Assembly (NCBI GenBank): GCA_035591015.1
Contig: JAXIUW010140003.1
Coordinates: forward strand, 1-13,214
Direction of reading: 5' to 3'
Length of the DNA: 13,214 bases
From: Cephalothrix simula
Lineage: Eukaryota; Nemertea; Palaeonemertea; Archinemertea; Cephalotrichidae
In this document: positions 1 to 6,457 of the stretch, piece by piece
How the letters are laid out: every line of letters starts with the position of its first letter
Numbering within the stretch: position 1 is the stretch's first letter
Made by a program: the position numbers and the translations under genes
Notes under the pieces: model-generated
The model's database searches: none
The model's input: the letters and a program-made list of their open reading frames with translations, nothing else
What the model was told of the DNA's origin: nothing

Positions 1-2
1 GG

Positions 3-24
3 GTTTGTATCTATCAATACAAAC
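3..24. repeat. Perfect short inverted repeat (hairpin)
   Basis: GTTTGTAT at 3-10 is the exact reverse complement of ATACAAAC at 17-24, with a 6-nt loop between them. It lies at the window edge in non-coding DNA and could be the tip of a larger repeat to the left. No function can be assigned. Confidence 0.5.
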
Positions 25-1190
25 TTATGTTCGATCGAAAGGGGGGAGAGAGAACATTGGTCTCCTATAGTAGACTATTTAGATTACGAACAGATAATCA
101 ATATTGATTAACCTTGATGCCCTTTCCAAAATTAAGAACCCTAGTGAGGATTAGTCAATTTTCGACCAGTTTTGCCTCATAATTAGCTCCAGTTAGTCCA
201 GTGTCGCGGAAAAGAGAATTTTGCCCCTTTGTCAATTTTTCCGTCCGTTTTGACAAGAATGGTTTTGATGTGCTCAATACTTTTAGATAAATTGATATTT
301 TGATTAAAATTGACACAAAAGGATGCATAAATCGAGAGAAAAATTGGATATGTAGAAAAGTTGGACATAAGAAGACCCCCGCGTTCAAACTAGAAATCAT
401 AAGACTTACCCCAAAAAACTATGGATATGCAAAATTAAACTTGCCTTTGAAGGGCTACTGTGCGTGGTATGTAAAGGGGTTGAAAAGGCCCCCACCAAGG
501 GTTTTTCAAAAATATTTTAAAAAGATGCACGCAAAAAAACTATGCCACTACTAGGGGGTCCTGGGGCGACAGCAGGGGCCGCCAAAATTTGGGTTTTTTC
601 ACAATTTTGAAAAAATCGGGCGCAGGGCGGAGGCTTAAGGTGACTGATGTTTTACCCAGTGCACGGAGACCCTTTTGAAAAAGAAGATGGCGCCAAAATA
701 TAGATTTTTTCGGATATTAGAAAATTACGCCAAAAAGGGCTCCTGGTGGCGGCGTAAATAGACCTAGGTCAAACATTTTTGAACATGAGCATAGATAGTT
801 AAAGGATACGTGTATCAAATTTCAACGTGGACGAACTTCCACGGCTGAGATTTTAGAACCTGGGGCCGAATGAGCCCCCCCTTCAAAAATAGGGTTAAGG
901 TAGTTCGAATTTTGGTACCGGTGGAACAACTTTGGTGCCCCCTAGCGGCATAAAAATGAATTTCGCTATAGGGTAGAGCTGAAACTGGTGACAGAGGGGC
1001 AAAAACTAATGTTTATATTGGGGAGCCAAATTGGTGACAGCTTTCAATCATTCCATTCGTTTTTGTGACAGCATTTCATCAGAAAAAGAATTTTTAATTT
1101 CTATGTGAGTATAATCTTTGATACGTCATCAATCATGAAGCAAAAAAGGATACGTAGTAGAAAGTTACCTCAAAACATCCAGAAAATTTT
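25..1190. other. Non-coding stretch with homopolymer and GC-rich patches, no gene seen
   Basis: No reading frame here looks like a conserved protein. Between about 540 and 900 there are G/C runs and a loose direct repeat: a segment reading roughly CGCCAAAAT followed by a T-run occurs at 579-600 and again at 690-711. Two GGTGACAG octamers occur at 988-1038. If the NDUFC2-like gene at 1561-3596 has its last exon to the left, this stretch is part of its second intron. The last exon was looked for here and not recognised. Confidence 0.4.
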
Positions 1191-1492
1191 CAGAGTGGCC
1201 ACTGTTTCATGATTTTAATTTTCCCTGATTTCCATGACTCTTGGTAAAATGTTCCCTGACCATTTTAAGGGAACGTATAAGCATAAAAATTGGAAAAATT
1301 CATTAACGGCATAATTTCATGATAACCGCAAATTTGTATGCGTAAAGCGACAAATTTTCATTACGGAAACCCTGGAAGAATAAAAATTCCCTGACTTTGT
1401 CATTTTTGTGAAATTTCCTGACTTTTCCATGACTTTCAAAGCCTTAATTGAAATCCCTGATTTCTAGGTTTTCCAGGTGAATGGCCACCCTA
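1191..1492. mobile_element. Short non-autonomous TIR element, GTGGCCA type (~302 bp)
   Basis: The left end reads CAGAGTGGCCACT and the reverse complement of the right end reads TAGGGTGGCCATT, giving a short terminal inverted repeat around AGRGTGGCCA. The element is flanked by short AT direct repeats (ATTTT at 1186-1190 and 1493-1497), a plausible target-site duplication. The interior holds several same-strand copies of a TTCCCTGACTTT-like phrase (near 1223, 1253, 1388, 1418 and 1453) and has no coding potential. A 29-nt piece at 1383-1411 recurs at 8558-8586. I see a MITE-like element; its superfamily is not assigned. It lies in the presumed second intron of the NDUFC2-like gene. Confidence 0.6.
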
Positions 1493-1560
1493 ATTTTTAA
1501 TCTTTAAGGTACGTACCCAGAACCTAAAAAATTATTTGCAAACCCACCAAGTATACTTAC

Positions 1561-1704
1561 GAGGCTCATCGAAATCCTCAGGATGTTTTGCGATATAGTC
1601 ATAAAGAACCATTTCTTTTTCTTTAAATCTCTGTTCAACTTTTGCATTGACAGTCTTTCCAATTAAGAATCCTGCACCCCCGGCAACTATATGCCTATAG
1701 ATAC
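1561..1704 (-). CDS. NDUFC2: NDUFC2-like exon 2
   Basis: The exon is 144 nt, entered in phase 1 after the acceptor TTCATTTTATAG and left in phase 1 at the consensus donor GTAAGTAT (1560 downward). It begins GIYRHIVAGGAGFLIG, completing the second hydrophobic segment, and ends with the diagnostic KHPEDFDEP. If the donor were not used, translation would continue for eight more residues after PRK and stop at 1532. The near-perfect donor makes splicing more likely than that short read-through end. Confidence 0.75.
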
Positions 1705-3596
1705 CTATAAAATGAATAATTTTCAATCAAAACAAAATAATCGGGAAATCCACAACAATTACAATGCCGGCAGGGGGTGTCAGAATCTGTATGTAGACAC
1801 CGACCTCAGTTTTGAAACGAGGTCTCCAACTCACATTCTTAATGTAATGCCTCACATGATTTCACATAAATTTGGTTGGCATTTCTTTTGTATTCGATTA
1901 TTACTTTGCTTATTGTTTTGACAATTAACCTTGATAATTCAATACCTCATCGCATAGTATCAGACTTTTAATCGATATTCCCTATCAACCACCCCAAATA
2001 GGTCGGTGTCTAGAAGACAACTCACCCCTGATACCGGATATTTTTTCTGAATTTTTATCGTTTTTAAAGATTTTTTGCTTAACCTTTTGCTCTAATAAAC
2101 GAGCGTCAAAAACTGGTACAATAATGTCATATGTCAACGTCAGATATAATCTCTTTCTAGCAAAGGAGCGCTGGACACGCTTTGAGCAAAATTGCTCTAA
2201 TAATATTTCACGGCTCAATATGACCGGTGTAACCAAAAATATGAAATTTAAGGCATTTTTATTCCTGAGGAGGGCTAGGGGAGCTTTAAATTCAAAAGCT
2301 TGCCCTAATCATTGCCCCTTTGTCATACTAGTTTTTTCATAATATTTCAAGGAAAAGTGAGACCAGAAAATATTAGGTAATGTGATCTTATGGTGGTTTG
2401 AAGTATAGTAGCATGGTACAGTGGTGATAAACACATGTTTTGTCTGTTGAAATAAAATTAAAATGTTTTAAGAAAATTTTAAGCATATTTATACAGAGGA
2501 GTGGTCGCATGGAAGGGGACTAGAAGTTCAACTTAGGCGAGCCGATATTTAATCGAACAATCCAGGAATTATGAAAATCCAAATATTGTCAAAAATGCGA
2601 TCAGCAACCTATGTGCAGAGTCTGCTGGGAGATGCGCCGAATAACGTGCCGGTAAAATCAGCCAGACGAAAACATTGCGCCAAGAGGTCTTTATTATAAA
2701 TTTGAGCGCGCCGGACACAAGTTTTTGATGAGCAAAAAACGTATCAAGTATTACGCACAAATATGTAATAAGCAAAAAAAAAAACTTTTTAACTTACTAT
2801 TTTTCACTGCTTTACCAGGTATGAAAGACCTTTCCTTGAGTTTGCACCTCTATCAAGGACTTTGCTACCAAAGTTGTACACTGCAACACGTCGATCGCCA
2901 ATAGTCGTACTTATGTGCGAAGAATACGCGCCCTTTGCGTGCCGAATTTATTGCCACAAAAAATATTTCCAAGAATACGCGCCGTTTGCGCGCCAAATTT
3001 ATTGCCACAAAATTATTCTGCGCCGAATAGATTTTCTGGCTGATTTTCCCTAAAAACTGCGGCAATTTTTCAACATTTTTGAAATTTTTTCGCGCCGAAT
3101 TTATTCGGCGCGCCCACCACACTCTGCACAATGGAGCAAAAATATTTGCGAAAATTTACTTTCTCTTACTTTATAACATGAATTTACTTTTTTTTCCATA
3201 TTGTGACGCAATAAATTTATTAAGTCTAAATGTCTGTAACACCACGATCTTTCGGTAGTTCGATTTTGACTACCTTTATTATAAGAGCGAATCAGGCGCA
3301 GGGGAATCATATAGATTCAATATGGCCGTTGACCCCACTTACGATGGAAAATTTGATATGTTGTTCAATCAACTCATGAACTGATCTGCTGATCAAATTT
3401 TTCATTTTTTGAAAACATTTGAATCATGTGAATTGAACAATGATGAATGAACATTTGAAATTTATTTCTTCTTTGATTTTGAATTCATTTTTCATTCATT
3501 TTTACCTGCATGAGGTGGCTTCCTCAACATCACATTGTATATCCCCACACTAATAACACCAAGACCACCAAGATACCAGTCATAAGGCACAACCAT
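1561..3596 (-). CDS. NDUFC2: NDUFC2-like subunit of mitochondrial complex I (partial, 2 exons seen)
   Basis: Exon 1 is 3596-3506 and exon 2 is 1704-1561. Joined, they give 78 codons plus one base. NDUFC2 (B14.5b) is an accessory subunit of the membrane arm of NADH:ubiquinone oxidoreductase in the mitochondrial inner membrane. Recognisable family features are a hydrophobic glycine-rich segment (residues 8-24), then a basic RKPP turn with HAG (25-31), a second hydrophobic stretch (about 33-45), and the motif KEKEMVLYDYIAKHPEDF, which matches the vertebrate RDREMFGYMKLHPEDF block. The start at 3596 is fixed by an in-frame TAA two codons upstream (3600-3602). The protein therefore lacks the roughly 25-residue N-terminal extension of the human subunit. 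About 15-20 C-terminal residues should lie in a further exon that I could not find. The gene is divergent from the DAP1-like gene, with 229 bp between the two ATGs. Confidence 0.78.
1767..2037. repeat. Inverted-repeat element in NDUFC2 intron 1 (~270 bp)
   Basis: The arm at 1767-1806 is matched in inverted orientation by 2000-2037. The inner 13 nt (TAGACACCGACCT at 1794-1806) pair perfectly with 2000-2012, and the outer ends both contain CCGG followed by an AGGGGTG-like core. The ~193-nt interior is non-coding. The arms and size resemble a MITE, but no convincing target duplication was seen. It ends about 60 bp upstream (in gene orientation) of the acceptor of NDUFC2 exon 2. Confidence 0.55.
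2038..2611. other. Intronic stretch, no feature beyond weak local repeats
   Basis: This is part of the first NDUFC2 intron. The short open frames on both strands (for example 2124-2342 plus) have no recognisable domain and overlap each other, as expected by chance. A small inverted repeat (AGCTTT then AAAGCT, near 2280-2300) is the only structure noticed. Confidence 0.4.
2612..3130. mobile_element. Fold-back / TIR element, GCGCCGAAT type (~519 bp)
   Basis: The left end (2612-2644) and the reverse complement of the right end (3101-3130) share TGTGCAGAGT, then a TGnTGGG core, then GCGCCGAATAA. A second nested inverted pair is perfect: AAAATCAGCCAGA at 2654-2666 and its complement at 3035-3047. 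The right half contains two near-identical 51-bp direct repeats, and the right arm contains a perfect 10-bp palindrome at 3091-3112. No transposase frame is present, so this is a non-autonomous element. No clear target-site duplication was seen. It lies inside the first NDUFC2 intron. Confidence 0.68.
2920..3021. repeat. Two tandem 51-bp copies inside the fold-back element
   Basis: Copy one starts at 2920 and copy two at 2971. Both begin AAGAATACGCGCC and contain an AATTTATTGCCACAAA phrase, differing by only a few substitutions. They share the GCGCC-GAAT vocabulary of the element ends, which suggests they arose by local duplication of terminal sequence. Confidence 0.7.
3131..3505. other. Remainder of NDUFC2 intron 1, nothing recognised
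   Basis: This is an AT-rich stretch between the fold-back element and the donor of NDUFC2 exon 1 (GTAAAA at 3505 downward). I see no conserved frame on either strand and no clear repeat. Confidence 0.4.
3506..3596 (-). CDS. NDUFC2: NDUFC2-like exon 1 (start exon)
   Basis: This 91-nt coding exon encodes MVVPYDWYLGG followed by a hydrophobic run and RKPPHA, with one base of the next glycine codon. The ATG context AAAATGG is favourable. The donor is CAG then GTAAAA. The hydrophobic run plus the basic RKPP turn aligns with the GFLGYCSGLIDN-RRRP region of the human subunit. Confidence 0.75.
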
Positions 3597-3651
3597 TTTT
3601 TAAATTTTATATCAAAAAAATATTTCAAAAAATTGACCTTGCCGAAAAAGT

Positions 3652-3660
3652 ACCGGAAGT
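3652..3660 (+). promoter_or_regulatory. ETS / GABP (NRF-2) consensus site
   Basis: The sequence ACCGGAAGT is the full ETS-class consensus. In mammals GABP (NRF-2) binds such sites in many nuclear genes for respiratory-chain subunits. Its place 56 bp upstream of the NDUFC2-like ATG fits that role. Occupancy is inferred from sequence alone. Confidence 0.6.
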
Positions 3661-3705
3661 AAATAGGTTAAGAGAGGGGACTGATTCCGATGATGACTTT
3701 TTGGA

Positions 3706-3713
3706 TCACGTGA
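3706..3713. promoter_or_regulatory. E-box palindrome TCACGTGA (USF / MiT-TFE type)
   Basis: The palindrome CACGTG with T and A flanks is bound by bHLH-ZIP factors such as USF and by the MiT/TFE family. For the latter it is the core of the CLEAR motif of lysosome and autophagy genes. It sits about 113 bp upstream of the DAP1-like ATG and 110 bp upstream of the NDUFC2-like ATG, so it could serve either gene. Which factor acts here cannot be told from sequence. Confidence 0.5.
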
Positions 3714-3825
3714 CTTTATTTTGTGTATGTGGCACATTGATATCTGTCTCAAGTTATTTCTCATATTATCTGATTATACAGGTCTTTTAAATTAACAGCT
3801 TCAAATATTTGTACATTAAAGAAAA

Positions 3826-4161
3826 ATGTCATCAAATGAAGAAATTGAAATAAAGGCAGGAATACCTGCTGCAACTAAAGTTAGTGGTGGAATGCGAGTT
3901 GTCACAAAGAAAAGAAACTCTAACTCGGGCTCAGGAGATAAAGAAACCAAAGTTACTGATGAAGAATTAGCCGAATATGGCGTAGAGACTCCTGATGAAG
4001 ATCCAAAGCATAAGCAAAACTTAGTTATTGCAGGCGCAACGGTGAAGGGAGATTCAGATTTTAAGCCAGAAGCTGTAAAGATTTTTCACGATAAGCCTAT
4101 GCCAAGTAAGGAAAAACCTCATAATGCTCCACATCATAACATTAATCAACCAAGGAAATAG
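3826..4161 (+). CDS. DAP: Death-associated protein 1 (DAP1) homolog
   Basis: This single open frame gives a complete 111-residue, highly charged and probably disordered protein; human DAP1 has 102. Conserved blocks are an N-terminal MSS, then KAG (10-12), GGMRVV (21-26), GDSDFKPEA (75-83) and the C-terminal signature INQPRK (106-111; human IQQPRK). In mammals DAP1 is a cytosolic, proline-rich negative regulator of autophagy and a direct mTOR target at Ser3 and Ser51. Here Ser3 is kept but lacks the following proline, and the Ser51 position falls on Asp57 in an ETPDED stretch. An in-frame stop at 3817-3819 fixes the start. The CDS has no intron, unlike vertebrate genes. A retrocopy is less likely because it sits next to a well-formed promoter. 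Confidence 0.9.
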   Translation: MSSNEEIEIKAGIPAATKVSGGMRVVTKKRNSNSGSGDKETKVTDEELAEYGVETPDEDPKHKQNLVIAGATVKGDSDFKPEAVKIFHDKPMPSKEKPHNAPHHNINQPRK

Positions 4162-5850
4162 ATTTTTTTCATTTACGTCATGGCATTTAATCGAAATGCT
4201 ATGATGAAATCATTAAATTTAAGTGTCATGTGCCATTTTAATTCGCTAATATAATTGAGGACTTGGACTCAGACTCTGTGAAGTGTGAACTTTATCACAT
4301 TCGTATTTAAATTAATGTTGATCTGCATCTTGGGTTTACAGATGAAACAGTAAATATGACATACTTAAATTTTGGCATAAAGAACTTTTTTCATATTTTT
4401 ATTCAAAATTGTTGCAGTATTAAAAGTAGAGATTCCACATTTTGGATATGGTATTTATATTTTATACTGGGTATCATTTACATTTTAGTTCTTGCATAAG
4501 ATATGAATCAATACCAAGCTTATGCATACCATATTTTTTATACATAAGGAGCATAAGCCAATTCAGGACTTCTGAGCATCTGAGGGTGATTTCTACCACA
4601 TAGCTTTGATCAAAGAAGCTGATTTTTGGACAGAATGTCTGACATTTATCTTTTTGCTTCGCATTGAAACAAAATTCTAATAGACCTTTAACTTTTTGAG
4701 AAAATTTTTTTGCAAATTCAGGATTCCAGTATTCCGTTCGTAGAACATCCTTGTAAAATATAAAAGTTTTTAACTTCCTAAAAATACCACATTTGTCTCT
4801 CTACGATATTTTGTTTTCGTGTGACAATTATTCTAATATTGGTCATCTTATGAACAGTACCAAAAATCGTTGAAAAATTTAAAAGAATAATTTCACTAAC
4901 TTTTTACCCAAACTCTAAACTCTAATGTACCTGAATCGGCTCAAGAACCAAACCATGTTCTATCTTTTAAAATAACTCAATCTCAGAAAAATAAACCAGT
5001 TTCTGCTTTGGTCTATAGTTAGTTATAGATTAGATCAGTCATTCGATCATTTTAAAGATTAACTCTCTTCCAGAGCTTGAATGAAAAAGTTTTTTATTTT
5101 TATGCAAGCTGCCATTTTGAATTTTACTCAATATCATTCTGTAAAACATTCATAAAATCAGAGGAGATTTGGTTATGATAATATTGAATGGGGACACCCG
5201 ATGTTTCCCTGTCCCACAGTATCCAATGAGTGATTTAGGTTAGGGACTTGGAAAAAAGATGCTTTTTTCTGTCTCTTTCTACGGGGAAACATTCACCCAT
5301 ATTGAATTCTAGCTTGGATATGATTTAAATTCAGTTACTCTTTCATACCCATACTTAACTTATGTCTGCCAAATCAGAAAATCAGAGTTAGTAGAAAATC
5401 TACTCAAAATGCTGAATTAGCTAAACCTCTGTAATACATAGAAATTTAAAATGCAAATCAAGTTACCCAAAAATGGATATAAGGTTTTCATAAATATTGA
5501 TCATCATGGTGTAAAGTTAGATTTACATTATAGTCTAAAATGATTTTACAGTTAAGCTCGTTCAATATGATCTTACAGGTAGCTTGTCATTTCCATGCAT
5601 TTTTAATTTATTTTTGTATTTTAAGTGCCTTGTATATGTAGAATGTATAAAAATTTTGGTGTTAATATTTTTGATTATAATTATGGGAGATAAAGTGATT
5701 GACATAAATCAAAAATAAAACTTTCAGTGGGAATAAATTGTATCATTACATTTATCTATTGTTTACTTATATACATGTATTTATATATTGGGTTTGAAGG
5801 GATATCTCAGAATATTAGGTGTCTGTGAAAATACAAATAAACTTGCGCTG
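4162..5850 (+). other. DAP1 3' flank: probable long 3' UTR and intergenic DNA
   Basis: This is 1.7 kb of AT-rich sequence without a recognisable coding frame on either strand. The first convincing run of poly(A) signals is at 5714-5841, so the 3' UTR may span most of it. An 8-bp inverted repeat, TGCATAAG at 4493-4500 and CTTATGCA at 4519-4526, could form a hairpin in the transcript. A single minus-strand AATAAA lies at 5607-5612, over 400 nt past the AASDH stop codon. Confidence 0.45.
5714..5841 (+). terminator. Cluster of three poly(A) signals for DAP1
   Basis: AATAAA hexamers occur on the plus strand at 5714-5719, 5732-5737 and 5836-5841. They lie about 1.6 kb past the DAP1 stop and 185 bp or more before the AASDH stop codon on the opposite strand. 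The two genes are convergent here, and their 3' ends are probably close or overlapping. For AASDH I see only weaker variants such as TATAAA on the minus strand. Confidence 0.45.
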
Positions 5851-6025
5851 TCAATTAAAAAAATTTTCTTCTATGTACATTTACTCATGTTGACAATATG
5901 AAAGGTCATATATTTTGTGAATCCAAATTAAGCAAAAATTCCAAAAGAAAAACAAATTTTTAAAATATTAAATAATAATTTATAAAAAAATTTATAATAA
6001 ATTACAATATACAAAATTACAAAAC

Positions 6026-6457
6026 CTATGTAATCATTAAGCAGTAAATGTAATCATCTCTACAACCAAGTATAATTTTATCATTGACCACAACGGGAGA
6101 TGAAAATAATTCACCAGAAAATTTCATTTCAAATAACAATCGTCCTTCATTTAATGATATCAAATAAAATACGCCATTTGTTGATGTAAAACAAACCAAA
6201 TTAATGATTTCGATCTCTTCCTGTTTTCTAGCCCGCTTGTTTCTCCTACATTTTTTATAACTAAATATAAATGGGGTAGAATATACTTGTGATTCTGTCT
6301 TGAAAGACCACTTTTCTTGTCCATCATCTGATATACAGTATAAAAAACCGTCATGGGAACCAAAAATGACAGAATTTAGTTTTTTAAATGATGTACCAAC
6401 AGTTTCTACTATTGCAGGTGATGAAAAAATAGGTCCTTGTGTTTTAAATTTGAACAT
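6026..6457 (-). CDS. AASDH: AASDH terminal exon (last propeller blades, stop codon)
   Basis: This 432-nt phase-0 exon follows the acceptor TTTATTTTAG. It encodes 143 residues ending with GCRDDYIYCLMIT and a stop. Blade motifs are GPIFSSPAI, FGSHDGFLYCIS, a VYSTPF strand, STNGVFYLIS and ELFSSPVVV. A basic insert (KKCRRNKRARKQEE, near residue 70) sits in a surface loop that is much shorter in the human protein. Its internal ATG is not a translation start; the exon continues the frame from the previous one. Confidence 0.9.
   Translation of the reverse strand: MFKFKTQGPIFSSPAIVETVGTSFKKLNSVIFGSHDGFLYCISDDGQEKWSFKTESQVYSTPFIFSYKKCRRNKRARKQEEIEIINLVCFTSTNGVFYLISLNEGRLLFEMKFSGELFSSPVVVNDKIILGCRDDYIYCLMIT

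Larger units (their letters stand above)
3597..3825. promoter_or_regulatory. Divergent promoter shared by NDUFC2-like and DAP1-like genes
   Basis: Only 229 bp separate the two start codons, so both 5' untranslated regions and both core promoters must fit here unless a leader exon lies elsewhere. The interval holds an exact ETS/GABP site, a perfect CACGTG palindrome with TCACGTGA flanks, and a nuclear-receptor type TGACCTTGC (3634-3642, an ERR-like half site with one mismatch). Two acceptor-like sites precede DAP1 (TTATACAG ending 3781, TTAACAG ending 3798), so a 5'-UTR intron or spliced leader is possible. No canonical TATA element is convincing for either gene. Confidence 0.65.

Noticed and set aside
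300-554. Plus-strand 84-codon frame near the left edge
   Set aside because: Composition is lysine-rich as expected from A-rich DNA; no domain, no splice context, and overlapping frames on the other strand are equally long.
1504-1524. Terminal exon of NDUFC2 starting near 1523 after TTTTTTAG
   Set aside because: The implied intron would be under 40 bp and the peptide (six residues then stop) does not resemble the family tail.
2865-3131. Minus-strand 88-codon and plus-strand 63-codon frames
   Set aside because: Both are created by the two 51-bp duplicates in the fold-back element and carry the same peptide twice; no known family.
3826-4161. DAP1 as a processed retrocopy
   Set aside because: The intronless CDS would fit, but there is no poly(A) tract or flanking duplication after the stop, the frame is intact, and a good divergent promoter adjoins it. 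It remains possible.
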